A stretch of 64,000 nucleotides of DNA from Pegea sp. RAD2-039 (GCA_034620365.1 JAQGEQ010000258.1:62001-126000), one strand, 5' to 3'. Positions 33,860 through 47,384 are shown, numbered from the stretch's first letter. Made by a program: numbers and translations. Notes: a model not told the origin generated them from the letters alone.

Positions 33860-36800
33860 ATGATGAGTGATAATGAAGATGTAGTTTTGAAGTCAAATAA
33901 TGAAACGATTGAAGAGAATGATGATTATATTTCTGAAGATAGTGATGCCATATTAGATCAAAGTCTTGATAGTTTGGAAACTGAGCTTAGAGCTTTGAAC
34001 AATGTTCAATTCACAGGAAATGAAGAAAAGGTAGAAATCATTTATGAAATCTAGCAAGTTTATAATTGTAGGTATTTTATAAATAAAGTATTATATAATG
34101 AGAATCTTAAGATACATCAAGCACTGATTCAAATGAATTTCATTTAATATTTTTATCTTATTTTATGTTAATCATTGTATGAGATATTATTTCCTAACTT
34201 TTTTAATTAAATGCTTGGTGGTTTTATTGTACATTTGAAATTTCGTTGAAATAAAAGTGAAATTAATTTTAGATGTTTTGATTTAATTAGGATGAAGTTA
34301 CTGGCGATAGAGAATTGTCACAGCTAAACTTTAAGATTCTACGTGAAAGTATTTATTAAACTGTTTTTTAAATTCACTTTTGGTTGTCTAAATGGAAGAA
34401 TAAATTTGAAAAATAAGAACAAACTGTATTTTAGTTATAGATTATGAGAAATAAATATTTTATGAACTGATTTTAAAACAATTTGAATTAATATTTTTTA
34501 TTTATGTTTTGATCTATCAGAAAAAATTTAATTGAATGTTTAAATCAAGTTTGCTTTCAGGAAGCGAACCAAATCTGACGACTAATGTATTTGAAAAAGT
34601 AGAAACTGAACAAGCAGCAGCCTCCACATTTCAAACAGATATTCCTGAAGAAGATTTAGAAAAAGCTCGTAAACGGAAGCAGCGCTTTTGGCAGGAAATC
34701 AAAGATGTAACCTCTAATAAGATGTCTGATATAATTGATTCAAAAGTTATTGACCAGTAAGTTTTATAAAATTTCAATTTTACTATCATAAGAAAACTTA
34801 CAAAGAAATGAAAGCACTACCTGGCAGCAAAAAAATAGATAATTTCTAACAAATATAACATTTTTAAACATGTGTTATCTAGCTACAAACAAGGAGTAAA
34901 CTGTGTAGATGAAGGGAAATATGAAAAAGGAGTTTCATACTTTACACGAGCTTTAAACTTAAGATCTTGTGAGGTTCAATGTTTTATTGAACGAGCTGAA
35001 GCTTACTTGCAATTATGTGATGTTCGATCTGCATTTCTCAATTACAAAAAAGCTCTTAGTCTAGAACCAGACGATGCAGTGATTGAAAGTAAACTTGCTT
35101 TTGCAGCCTATCTTGAAGTAAGTTACTTTTATAGTATTGTACCAATTCTGATTCGCATATGTTATAAAATAATTAATTACTGTATGATTAGCCAATGAAA
35201 ACCAATTGTTTACATTTTGTAATAGATTTTAGGGTAATGTTCTCAAAATCAGTTATTTAAGCTGATTGTTTACAATCGAAAAAAATTTCAAAAATTCTTT
35301 TAAGCACCCTTTTAAAAATAGTATTAATGTAAAAAATATCAAGATTAAAAAGCTTTTCTACAAATCTTACTTCTAAGAACACAATAAAACTTGATACAAG
35401 TTTAGACGAGTAAAATTAAAAAACATCTTACATTTTTATAATTGATACTTTTAAACCAATATTTTTTTGAGGAGAATACACACAACCATTTTAATTGATG
35501 CTTTTCAGCGTCTACTAAAAGAAATTAAGTTCTTATTTCCCTACTTTAAGCTCAAGATCTGTCCAATGAAATAATTTTGTTCAGGATTTGTTGGCTTCAG
35601 AGTTTGATTAGGATAATAAAAATGTTGTAGGTTAGGAATTTGAAGCAAAGCTCTTGGCTAACAAACTAATGTTTTACCAAATTATCTTACTGATACAATA
35701 ATTAGATTAGTAAATAAAGGATGAAGACTCTATCTTAAATATCGTTTTGTCTTTTATTAAGATAACTAGTTTTTTAGACAAAAAGATAGCTTAAAGTATT
35801 TTGAATGATTAACTTTACTATCTAACTGTATACAGCATTTTATAACTGTTATTTATTAAATCCATCTTTTATCGCCATAAACTTTTATGAACTGTTATCA
35901 TTTAGGGTCAATGTTTATTCGATCAACGATTCTTCAGCCGAGCTTTGAAACAGTTTACATTGGCAAGAACACTTCGAAAAAACAACAAAACTTATCAGTT
36001 GAAAGCTCTTGCATGTCTCGACGCTCTGAAAAGATTTAAAGAATGCATTACGATTGTTTCAAGTTTAATTGCGTCTCAGAATGATAATGAAAATGTGGAA
36101 TTATTTGTACTACGTTCCCGACTACATCTCAAGTTCAACAATGTTAGTATCAATTATATTCAAATAATCGTGAAGTAATCAGCTGATATATGGGCAGGCA
36201 TCACTTGCTTATTTTGATGCTCAGCGGTCACTTGATATTGATCCAAACCAACATCAAGCTTTGAAACTAATTGAAAGTATGAAAGAGAGAGCGGAAAATT
36301 ACAAATGTCAAGCAGTTAGCTTAGCTCTTGAAGTATTGAAAATCTTCTTATGAAATTGCTTCTTTTTTAACTGAAGTCAAACACAGCTACGTTTTGGTGA
36401 AGCAATCAGCAAGATCTCACAAGCAATCCAATGTTATCCTATCTTGTCAGGGTACCATGTCTACAGAGGTTCATTACATAGAAGAGTGAATAATTTCAAT
36501 GAAGCAATTGATGACTTTCTCCTGGCTCTTGGCAAATGTAATCACGATGAAGATCACCCTGATTTTGCAGAAGCACAGCATCAACTACTTCTTACGTATA
36601 ACGATTTTGCTATTTTATGTTACAATCAGGTAACAATCGAATTATTAGCTTGTTGTAAACTTCGACAAACCTCTAGATATTTTCAGCAATATTTCGACGA
36701 AGCCATTTTACTTTTGAATAAAGCCATAAGAGGGGAAAAAAACGAAGGTGGCCTTTATATAAATCGTGGAGGTAATTATCAATTAGAGTTTTTATACAAA

Positions 36801-38741
36801 TGTTCTATATTTTCATTCTTCTCGCAGATTGCTTTTTCAGGCTTAATGAGCTAGCTTTTGCATTAGCTGATTATGAGCAAGCAAATGAGTTAGAATGTAA
36901 TTCATGGCAATGTCGAATACGAATTGCTGTTGTATACAATGAGCTAGGCATTGAAGCATACCACGAAAGGTTATCGTATTTAACTTTTTTATTTTATATT
37001 TAACTAAACTTAATTACTTTGTACTGCGCTGACTTTGAAATCGATTTTCAACGTGTCATTTAGGTTGAAAAAATTAATTTCTTTTCTAAAGTATTTTCTA
37101 AAATAAAACTTACATCTTAGTATCATAGAGAAAGTTGTTGTAAACTATAAGAATATTTTTTACGTCTAATGTATATAACCATCGATATGATGTTGGTTTG
37201 CTTGCTTATCATACAAACTAAATTTTTATGTAAATTATTTTGATGCTTTATATTTTTGTAAACTTTTTCATTATGTTTTTTAAGAAATAATTTTTACATT
37301 TTAAACTATCTAGTAGCCATCTACTTACTTTGCAAACACTTCGAATTTTCACAGAAAATATGACGTTGCTATCGTAAACTTCAATCTTGCTATCAAGAAC
37401 AACCCAAAAGTCGGCCAATTTTATATACACCGAGCTAAATGCTATTTTATATTACAATCAATAGAAGCAACAAGAGAGGATATATTGACAGCTATGTTAT
37501 TAGATCCAAACAATGGCGAGGTTTGATTTTTCATCTAAAAGTAAATTTACAATAAAACTACCATAGTGGCTTGAGGTCCTAGAACTTCGTCAAGGTCCCC
37601 GTCACCTTCATTGCTCAGTTTTAGACAATCAAAGCATTGTAGCCAGGTCAATTTTTTTCTTGATGACGTCACTCTTGCTACATGACAATTCTTCTTTTTG
37701 TTGATCTTTACAAAGTCACAAATCGCTCCCTTCTTCAAACCCACATGATACAAGCTTCTCGTACACATTAGCAAAGAAAACTTCATAAAAAAGCTGCAGC
37801 TTGTTAGTGACAACATTTCCAAGAGACGCAAAACTCCGAATTGTAAGCTAGAAGTGGGGCCTCGTAGGTAGTTCACCACTGTACTCAGTGTCGTTCGGGT
37901 AGCTTTCGAGATGTCAGCTGGGTGTAGTTACATCAGCCCTTCTGTTCCGCTACGTACCTTAATGACATGGAAAGAGAAATCATGGGTAACAACCGGATCT
38001 CCATAATTTCTGTCGTGGAACTGCCGTTCTTGGTCCAAGATCTTTTCTTCTTATTGCTGCTCTTCATCGCTAAGGCATTTACGCAGCTAAACTTAAAAGA
38101 GTCGTTTGCCGCGACCTACCTGAGCTTGAATACTCAGAATAACTTTAAACAATTTGTTATTAATCAAAAAAGTTCAATCTTTTTCAATTCTCTTCATCCT
38201 ACAGATTGTTCCGTTTTTAACAAGAATTTTTCCTGGCCGTTCAGTTAAAGATATTATTAATAGCGCCTTGATGATTGAAATTCAAAACAAGTTTTCAACG
38301 TTACTCGCACCTTCTAACGAGTTAGCCTCTGCAAAGTAATCTTTTGTGTGTTTATGTAAGTAACGAATGATATATCATGTTGGTGATAATTATAGATCTA
38401 GATTTACAACTCTGACAAGCACATCTGCTCGTTCTATCAGTTCGAAAGAACAAAAAAGCAACAAAAAACATATCAGCTTAGTAAAGAAAAAGAAAGAGGT
38501 AATGTTTAGACTTCAATAAAACTTGAATTACTTAAAAATTAACTTTCGGTGTGTTTTAAATGTATTTTTTGTACTATTATTACAGATTCGAAACGAAGTA
38601 AAGGAGTTTTTAGATTCTCAGCCTTCTCATTTCCCCAAAAAATCATGTGTTGTTTATAAAGTTAAAACGCAAAAAATGAAATCTGAAAAGGAGCCTGTGG
38701 GCAAGGAACCAAATAATTGGAAGAATTCTTTCAATTTATAG
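33860..38741 (+). CDS. TTC16: Tetratricopeptide repeat protein 16
   Basis: Thirteen exons join to 690 aa: 33860-34030, 34291-34348, 34561-34756, 34883-35117, 35906-36142, 36183-36332, 36387-36629, 36687-36771, 36828-36969, 37355-37520, 38205-38335, 38396-38498, 38586-38741. An acidic N-terminus (about 1-100) precedes TPR helices from about 142 to 560. Phrases that match human TTC16 closely are ERAEAYLQLCDVRSAF, GQCLFDQRFFSRAL, HQLLLTYNDFAILCYNQ, GLYINRGDCFFRLNELAFAL and FLTRIFPGRSVKDII. The C-terminus is a Lys-rich, low-complexity tail, as in the vertebrate protein. TPR arrays are protein-binding scaffolds; the role of TTC16 is not established. Introns of 40 bp (36143-36182) and 54 bp (36333-36386) are among the shortest here. 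The intron 37521-38204 contains a foreign-looking insert. Candidate AATAAA at 38805. Confidence 0.92.
37540..38130. repeat. Foreign-looking insert in a TTC16 intron
   Basis: A patch clearly richer in G+C than flanking DNA sits inside the intron between TTC16 exons 10 and 11. It has an open frame of 110 codons on the minus strand (37547-37879) and 93 codons on the plus strand (37967-38248). Neither matches a family I recognise. The composition shift suggests a transposable-element fragment. The surrounding exons splice in phase across it, so it does not interrupt the gene. Confidence 0.45.
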
Positions 38742-40836
38742 TTTTTATTTCTGCTTCTGTTCAGTATGAATTTGTTCTGATAGCTTTTAGTATAAAATTG
38801 TACTAATAAATCAAAATTACATAGATGATAAAAAATTAACAAGTTTAAAAAGTGTATCAATATATCTCACGTAATATAAGAAATTGTGAATTATTTGTGC
38901 TTTTGATCATTAGCAAGTAAATAAACGTTTTCCAAGATTCTAGCTTAAAGACGATTTGATCTTTTACTATTCCTAAGATAAAATCATCGATTTAAAACAT
39001 GAGGTGATTGCTAAAACGTTGATAAAATGGTGCTAAAAATTTAGTCTTACTACAGAAGTGTAGATTGTTGACAAAATATCAAGAATAGAAAAAACTGATA
39101 ACGAAACATTGAGGGATAAACAAAATAATTGACCGGATGATGTATTTACAAACTTTATTTTTGTTAAAATCGGTTCTTTTTTATAACTTCTTGTTTCGAT
39201 AAGTTAAAGTCAATTATGATATACAAATTCGAAGTTTATTTATAGACAACATCGTTTTTACTTGAATTGAATTATATAATATTTTTTTAAATATGTTGAA
39301 TTTTAAGAAAACTCTGGTTCAAGTAACTGACTTCTGGTAACAGGCATTGCATTAAAGACATTTTCTACATATTTTCCTAATTTATCTCAAAGGACATTTT
39401 ACAGAAAATTGAGATGTTGTTATTACTTTTACCCAAATTTATATCAAACCAAAATCATTTATTTACAAAGCTTTAAAATATTTTCTACGGTATAGAAGTT
39501 AAATTAAGTGTTTAATACTAATATAACTTAAAATATTTTAGTAATTATGATTCAGCGATGTACCAACTTTTAATGTGGTCAATATTTACATTAAAAAGTG
39601 ATAAAAAATTTTGTAGCATATGAAGACATTTATTTTAAGATATTAATTTGTATCTATTGGTACACATAAAAATTATTTTTTCCAGATCACAGTTTACTAA
39701 GATGCGTTCCTATTTGAAGACCAAAGTGTTTTAAATCTTTCTTTTTTAATTAATAAAAAAAAGCTTTTGTCCAGCCTCTATTAAAACTTAACAGCTTTAT
39801 TTAGAGCATACTCAAAAGCTTATTAAATCTATATAGGATTGTAAATTACTTTGTTTTATAAACAAAATTAAGCTTTATCTAAAAATGGGTACAATTTATA
39901 AAAATTAAATTCAATCTACATTTAACTACTGAAAACTTTTATAATATTTTGATGCAAAACGTTGGATACAAACAAATTTTATATGTTATTTCTAAGTAAT
40001 ATAAATCTCAGTATTTACTAAAGTGCATATTTTTAAAATCTAAATGAGCTTTGTTAGGGGATACCCCTTAAAATATATTATTTTACAATATTTTATTTTT
40101 TTGTAATACTGATTGTACCTTTGAATATTATGGAATTTTTTATATTGGTGCTGATAAATTTATTTACTTAATGAAATTTTTTACATAATAATTTGAATTA
40201 AAACTTTGTCAAGATACGTTTGTTCTCAGCTATCAAAAAATCATTTTTCTCAAAATGTTGCTTATTTTGAAAATTAAACCTTGATAAGTAGAAATTTGTC
40301 TATTCAAGTTGTTAAGGAATTTCTTGATTTTAAATGTTTTAAAAAAAGATAAATCTTAGGTAGAAATTTTTAATTGCTATGTTAAAAAGTGTTTTTTTAT
40401 TATTCAGATTTTATATTCAGATATAAAATAATCTTGTAACTTAAAATAAATATTTCATAAAAAGGCAAAAAAATTTAGTTTTCTTGTAGAGAATGCTTAT
40501 TTTAAATATTTTTTTATTTATATTCAATTGAAAAGCATTTTTGAAATAAAATGATCTATTCTTTGTTCTTTTTCAATCTTATAGCAATTTTTGGTTTTGA
40601 TAATTTCTTACTAACTGATGTAAAATTATTAACCTCAAAAATTCATTGATAACATTTTAATTAATTTTATATGGATAATTTGGTTAAATTTCAAATAAGT
40701 TACATATTTGCATAAAATAAGTTTTGATAATTAAAATATATTAAGAAATTCTTCTATCAAAGTTTCATCTTTTTCTTATTTTTAATTTTTTTGAACAATT
40801 TTTTAGATTTATTTTCTAAATTGATTAATAAAAAAG
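38742..40836. other. Intergenic, very AT-rich
   Basis: No coding signal was found on either strand. It holds the TTC16 3' UTR at the left (AATAAA at 38805-38810) and presumably the ESS2 promoter at the right. Confidence 0.55.
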
Positions 40837-43284
40837 ATGTCAAAAGAAAAGAAAATTTTGGATGAAGATGAATTTATAGAGGTTTAATTTTCAATTTTTA
40901 AATCAAAGTAAACATCAATTTTCTATTTTCAGTGCTTGGATAAAATTATTGAAAGAGATTTTTTTCCTGATTATGAGAAATTAAAAGATCAAAATGATTA
41001 TTTAGAAGCTTCTTCAGCTAATAATTTTGAGGAAATGAGAAAAATAGCTCTGAAATATTCAACTAAAAATAATAAAATTAAAAATCCTTTACAAGGTAAA
41101 AACTTACTTTTATATAAATTATAATTGAAACTTTTGTTTAATTTTTTTATCAACTTGTATTTCCATCATTATTAAAAGATTTTTACATTTCCTTATTTTA
41201 GCTAATAAATCGACCCCTGCCTCGTTTGTGACTCCAGCAAAATCAGAAAATGATTCAACAAATGAAGAATTTTTTCATATGGGGTCAGTTTATATTTTCT
41301 CGGGTCATTTTATTACTTTAAAGTGTTCTTTGGTAATGATGTTAGCTATCATTTTAATTTCAACTTATAAACAATTATCATTATATTTCTCTCATGAAAT
41401 TTTTTAGGTCGAGACTAAGAAATGAAGTTGATAGTTTTGAGGAAGAATCTGTTGCAGATTCAGACAAGAAATTTTCTTTGGACAAGTTTATGTGCAAGTA
41501 TACAAGTGAAGACAGTGAATCATTTAAAGCAATAATTGAAAAGTAGTTAAGCATTTATTTATATATAATTCTAGAAAACCTTAAACTTGAATTTTAAAGA
41601 TCAAATGAAGATTTACGGTTGAAAAACGCTTGGATGTATGAAGCTGAAGAAAAACATAAACAAATGGTTAAAGATATGTTACAAATAGAAGATAGTCGAG
41701 AAGAGGATGTCTTGGCTATTACTGATGGCAAAGTAAATGAATCTGTTTGACAACAATTGTTTTTAGGTTGTTGAAAATGAATTTTAAAATTGATTATATG
41801 TAAATTAGACTTCAGAAATTTATTGTCACTTAAAAATGTAGATATTTTCTTGTTGGTATGGTGCAAAATAAGATTTTTATGATTAGCAGACAGGTATAAA
41901 AGATGAAACAGCTGTGGTTCCAAAGAAGCCTCGTGATCCACCACTAATAAATGCGTGGGAATATAAAGCTAAAAATCACCTAATGTACTACCCTGAAGGT
42001 TTGTGCTTCATTGGTGGTAATTGTTTGGTTTTCAAAACAACTTTTAAAATACTCTCATTAAATAATGAGATTTGTTGTTTCAGCTTTTCTTTCTTTTGTA
42101 AACGTTGAAAATCTTTTGAAATTCAGAACATCATGGAAAAGATGAAGAGATATTCAAAAAACCGAAACTCATAGTTCATTCAAATACTCGTTTCAATTCC
42201 AATCCTTTCAAAGAAGGAGAGAACAGAGATAAAATAGTTCAAGCTTTTAAAGAAAATCAAGTATTAGCTGGAGAGAAGGTGGGACATGATGGAAAGTCAA
42301 TACTTCCTGATGAGTCACCTAAAGTTAATGGTTACTCATATGTGTCCGATTCGCCAGCTGTTCATCCAGGTGAATATATTCTCGTTTAAAAAGAAAGGTA
42401 GTTTTCAAATATATTTTTATGAAGAGATTTTTAATTTTATTCGAAAATTATTCTGAATATTTTAAGAAGAACTCAAATCAACAGCGGCATTGATTAAAAT
42501 ATGTTTAGTGCTCGTGTCACAAAGCTAATTTTCTTTTCAATGATTTGTAGGTGTAGCTGATTCACCAATGATGACATGGGGTGTGGTGAATAGTACTCCT
42601 GCTATACTTGACAGAGGATCTCAAACTCCAACTCCAGGACCTGTCTTCCATTTTCCCGAAGAAAGTGCTCGAGATAAATTAGCTCATCAAATGGTGGAAG
42701 AAGTTATGAGAAAGAAAAAGTAAAAAGACCATTTAGTTTATTTACTTTCGACTTTGACTTGATTTTCAGAGGAAAAAAAGAGAAAGCTCTGAAACAGATG
42801 AAGACAAGTATGAGAGGTACTCCTCAACAGAGATTAGGATCATCTTGTAGTTCTGATCGAATTAGTACTTTTTCGCCTGCTGCAAGAAAACTGTTCAACA
42901 AACGTTTTAGTCGAGGTATTTCATCATTTGTAACCTCCTTTTCAATTCAATTCCCTTTTATCAATAAATGATTCAATTGTTTACATCTAAACTTCATGAT
43001 GTAGATTTGGCTTCTTTCAGGTAGCGACAAAGCTCTGAGAGCTTCATATACTCCTTCTTCATCTTATAGAAGGACACCGCGTTCATTGACGCCCATTGTT
43101 AAAACCCCTCAGCCTATCACACCGCTTTCACAGCAGGTACGATTTATAAAATATGATTTTTCTACATTGAATAAAAACATTTTTCTATTTCAAGGGTACT
43201 CCGTCTAAATTATCGTCAAATATCACTGATAATCTTCTCAAACTGCCGACAAAAGATCGAGAAAAAGCTGCAGACTTCTTTTGA
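40837..43284 (+). CDS. ESS2: Splicing factor ESS-2 homologue (DGCR14)
   Basis: Spliceosome-associated nuclear protein. Eleven exons join to 476 aa: 40837-40881, 40933-41095, 41202-41283, 41408-41542, 41600-41732, 41890-41998, 42127-42369, 42551-42719, 42770-42915, 43021-43136, 43195-43284. Family signatures run in order: ILDEDEFIECLDKIIERDFF with the YLEA motif near the N-terminus; SLDKFMCKYTSEDSESF; NHLMYYPEG; KVNGYSYV; DSPMMTWG (about 307-314); TPTPGPVFHF; ALRASYTPS; and the C-terminal ITDNLLKLP followed by AADFF, which is the vertebrate ending. The length equals my recollection of the human protein (476 aa). The exon 6 acceptor reads ag-cag (41885-41889), a NAGNAG site that could add or omit one Gln codon. 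The start was chosen by the short MSKEKK leader directly before the conserved region. Confidence 0.94.
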
Positions 43285-43542
43285 TCTGTTCTATCGTGTT
43301 TTCTACTTTTAAATATAAAAAGGCTAATTTCAAAAACAACAATGATTTAATAGTTTGATTGCACATAGAAAGTAGAGGTGATGAATAGATTTGGCGACCA
43401 TTTGACAAATTTGGCAATTTTAAACACATGATATGACATAGATAGATGATTTAAAATGAAATACTTCGGAATAATCTCGTTTAGATTCTGTAAAATTGAG
43501 TATACCAACTATTGTTTTATGTTTATATTTTAAACAAACTTA
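43285..43542. other. Tail-to-tail spacer between ESS2 and the FYVE-armadillo gene
   Basis: Only 258 bp separate two converging stop codons, so the 3' UTRs must be short or overlap. No coding signal was seen apart from a minus-strand open frame (43238-43429) that is a shadow of ESS2. Confidence 0.6.
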
Positions 43543-46122
43543 CTATACACAAATAGAAGGATCTTTATGCTCCAAAAACTTAATTATTTGAGCAACTACA
43601 CCATCCATTTCACTTAGATGTAGCAGAAAGCTTGAAATATAGTTTCCTCTGGAAATAATAAACTGTCAAAATTACAAAATTAATTGATTTTAATCTAATC
43701 ACCTTAATAACAAATCAACAGTTTCTTTATTTCGAAACTTCAACAGATTAAAAACACATCTGATCACATAATTTCGTGTTTTAACAGAATTATGATTTAT
43801 CAGCTTAAGAATGTCGTTCAAATGATTCAGCTGTAATATTTAAAGTTAACTGGATATATTATCAAAACTGTTGATATCAAACCAAGCAAGTTGAATGAGT
43901 TTCAAAGGATGAGAAATTGGTGATAGCCCGAGCAAGCTGGGTTGTAACATAGCTTGGTACATCTGACAAACTCAGTTTTGATAACAGGGTTTGAATAGTA
44001 GATTGTAAAAATATCTAAAAATATCAATTATATCGCACAAAACCAAACTTAAAACCATCAATAATAAATGATTTACCTGATTACGCTCAGAAGTAGCAAG
44101 ATTTGCCACAAGACTAGCTGCATAAGCAGTTATTTGCTCATTTTTTGGTTTTGATTTTAAAATCTGACCAATGATATTTCCACAAGATGCATCTTCAGAA
44201 CTGAGACTAATAAGAAAAATTCAACTGATAAAATCTTTACAAATCTATTTGGTTATGTCGCAAAATAATTAGAAGAATGTCACGAGTGTATTGTAGAAGT
44301 TGCAAGAAAGACCTGTATTTAATTTCGTCGTTTCCTGTCGATAATGTAAGAAGTGTTTTCAGGACATGTTCAGTTAGCTGAATTGAAAATAACAGATTTT
44401 CATATAAAGTTACAAGATCTTTGTAAAAGACAAGTTAAGAAATTGACCTGTTCATCTGATGAAGATGCGAGTTGAGATAACATCGATTTCAAAAGTCCTG
44501 GATGATTTACTATTTGCGAATGATTTCTCGGGCATTCAGCAATGATACAAATAATTGAAGTAGCAACAAGACTTATACTTGCATCAGTATGACCAGTTAA
44601 AGATACAAGACTTGGTAGACAGTTTATTTTAATCGCTTTAAAAAATCAAAAGTCAATTTACACAGAAGCAATTGATGAGAAAATTACCGTTGATCTTCAG
44701 CTCATCACTTGATTTCACAAAAGTTCTCATAGCATTCAAAGCATCATTTAGAGTAAGGCTTGAAAGATGATGTTGGTTAGTCTTCTTTATTATATTTCTA
44801 AGAGAGTTCAAAGCTCCTAAGGAAGCAAGCCAGTTTACAAGAACAGAATGATGGCTCAAAACATGTAATCCATTTGCAACGTGCTCCTTTAAATAGACTA
44901 AAATTTAATTTATAATTAAATACTTTTGTTTGTTATACCAAAATTTGTGCGGATTTTTCATTATTTTTTGTAGAAAGAAATATAAGGGTGTGAGCTCCAC
45001 CAAGCTTTGCAATTACTTCAGGAGATTTTTGACAGAAATCTGATAAACCAGCTGCTGAGCGAAGATGAAAGTCCTGTTGATGATGAAATAGTAAAGATAG
45101 GTTTAAAGAACATTATTTCTACTTTAATGATGTTCTCATATCTGAAAATTTTAAGAAAATTGTTAAGATTTAAATCATCATCTAGGCTACGAAAAAAATA
45201 GTGTTTGGTAAATAACACAATTAAAATAATATCAAACATTTTCTAATATTTCAATATAAAATACAAAGTTTTAAAACCTCAATTAACAATTACCTACATA
45301 ATTTAAAATTATTTTTGAATCTGATAAGCTTTTTTGTGACATTTCAAAACAAATAGTTAAGCAAGACTTGAAACGAAATTATAAAAATACCTTGAAGGTG
45401 TATAAAAAAACAAATAAAATAATCTTTCTTCATTCATTAGAATTACAACATCAATAATCATTGTTAAAACATCATGGTTAAACATCTTAAGATATTATGT
45501 TGATATCAGAAACTGAATTTTATATAAATATTTTGTAAAAAATTCCATTTTAATAAACTTATCTACTCACAAAGCTGGTCGAATGTGACATAGTAACACA
45601 AGAAGCAACAGGGTAGCATTGATTACAAACTCTTTCAGTTTCTAACCCAAATTGAGGTAGAGGAACTTTCTGAATGCAACACTTGTTACAAAAAATTTCA
45701 CCGCATGCTCTAAAATAAATGGGAAAGATATTTACTCGTAACTGAGCAAATGATCTTACTGATATTTATAAAAATGTCTATTTAATTTCAAAATAATTTA
45801 TAAGAAGTTAAACTTATACAAAAGATTAATTAATGTCAGATTAAATCTACCTGCAATGATGTTTTCGTTTTAATTGACTAAATGTGGATCTACAAATTTT
45901 ACAAATGCTCACTGAGGCATCTGATATCCATCTAAAAAAAGAACTTTGAATTTAAAGAAAAATTCATATTTTACAGCAACAAAATGCAAAAAGTATTGGG
46001 TTAATTTATATATAACAATATTACTTTGGTTTATCAAATATTAATAATGAAGTTTGAAAAGCTTCTTGTGAAGATCCACAAATTTTGGCTGGGATTGTAT
46101 CAACTCCATTAATTCGAAACAT
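43543..46122 (-). CDS. FYVE zinc finger + armadillo-like repeat protein
   Basis: Eleven exons join to 466 aa: 46025-46122, 45851-45931, 45571-45709, 44939-45073, 44688-44886, 44448-44635, 44313-44377, 44077-44206, 43883-44014, 43703-43830, 43543-43648. A complete FYVE domain spans about residues 34-95, with WISD, RKHHCRACG and RVCNQC motifs. All eight zinc ligands are present (C43, C46, C59, C62, C67, C70, C88, C91). The RKHHCR motif and WxxD predict PtdIns(3)P binding on endosomes. The remaining 350 residues are helical, with armadillo-type phrases such as SAAGLSDFCQKSPEVIAKLG, WLASLGALNSLRNII, ALNAMRTFVKS, VATSIICIIAECPRNHS and TRNYVIRCVFNLLKF. I cannot name an orthologue. A short N-terminal FYVE with a pure armadillo C-terminus is unusual among the animal FYVE proteins I know. 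The first ATG precedes the finger by only 33 residues; an extra 5' exon is possible. Confidence 0.8.
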
Positions 46123-47384
46123 TTGTTTATTATTAGAAAAACTAACAAAGATATATTAAAATACCAAAAATCTTTTAATGTTATCATTTAATAACAGAAC
46201 AAATACTATTAAAAGCTAATTTAATTGAAATTTACTACCAAATAATCTTTATCATTATTTAAGGTTAAACTTTACTTAACAATGATAGCAGAACTAAAAG
46301 AAAACTAATCTATAGAAATGTGAAGAGATTTGTTGGTGAATTTCTAAGATTAAAAGAGGGTAAATTTCAATTAAATGATATTTATAGTAGGAAAAATGAA
46401 TACATTAATACATAACTGGCTATGATTAACGAAAAAATAGGTAAAGACTAATTATACTGATTAAATTAGTTTAAAAGAATAAACAAACCAAAGGTTACCT
46501 AAAAATAAACTATTTTGGCTAAATTTTTTTGGACTAAATTTGCATATTTAAATAGTTTATTAAAGTTAAACATTACATAGTAAACAAGAAATATTTTATC
46601 TCTAATTTTTATATTCTAAAGTTATTTTATTACTTCTTACTTTTCTTATTTTACACTAAGACAATATATATCTTGACCTTAGAGTGCGGTAAGAGCTATA
46701 CTTCATAGAAACTAGTAAAATTAGTTTGTCTACATCTTTTCTCCATACACATTTTCTATTTAAAAGTCATCTACTTCAATTTTGAATTAAACAAAATCTC
46801 TGATAAAGAAGAAAATTAAATAGTCATGTAACCATTTAGAACTGGAAATTTTTTATTTAAACTTTAATCTTCCTTTTATAAATTGTATTTTATAGAGTAT
46901 AAAATATCAACATATCTAAATTTTGCAACAACATGCATATTAGCCCATAAATTTGAATAATTCGCTTTTTAGTATTATAATAATTATAAAAATATTTAAA
47001 CAGAGCAAAAACTGTTATGCGACATAATAAGCTGACATGATACTGACAAGAATTATAACAAAGAGGTATAATATTTAAAACTAAAAGTTAAAATAAAAGA
47101 AACTTAAGCACAGTTATTTTAATTTAAAATATAACCGGTAAATATGAAGAAAAGTATAGAATTGATAAATATTTTACAATTAGCAATTTTAGAAATAATA
47201 TCCTTAGAGCGAAGAAATAAAATCTTATACATTATTTTGTACTTACTGATCTTAACATTTTCGCTGCCGTCTAAAATATTAAAGACAAACTAACTCTTAC
47301 TCAAGAAAAATTCCTTCTTAAGTGAAAATATCTCTACTGTGTTATACGACCTGCATTATTATCTTTTTATTTTTCTTTATTATC

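Noticed and set aside
41594-41944. Minus-strand 116-codon open frame, among the longest in the window
   Set aside because: It lies antisense to ESS2 exons 5 and 6, which match the family residue by residue.
45007-45201. Plus-strand 64-codon open frame and its minus-strand partner at 45018-45239
   Set aside because: The minus strand at 44939-45073 encodes an armadillo repeat in frame with its neighbours, so these are shadows in other frames.
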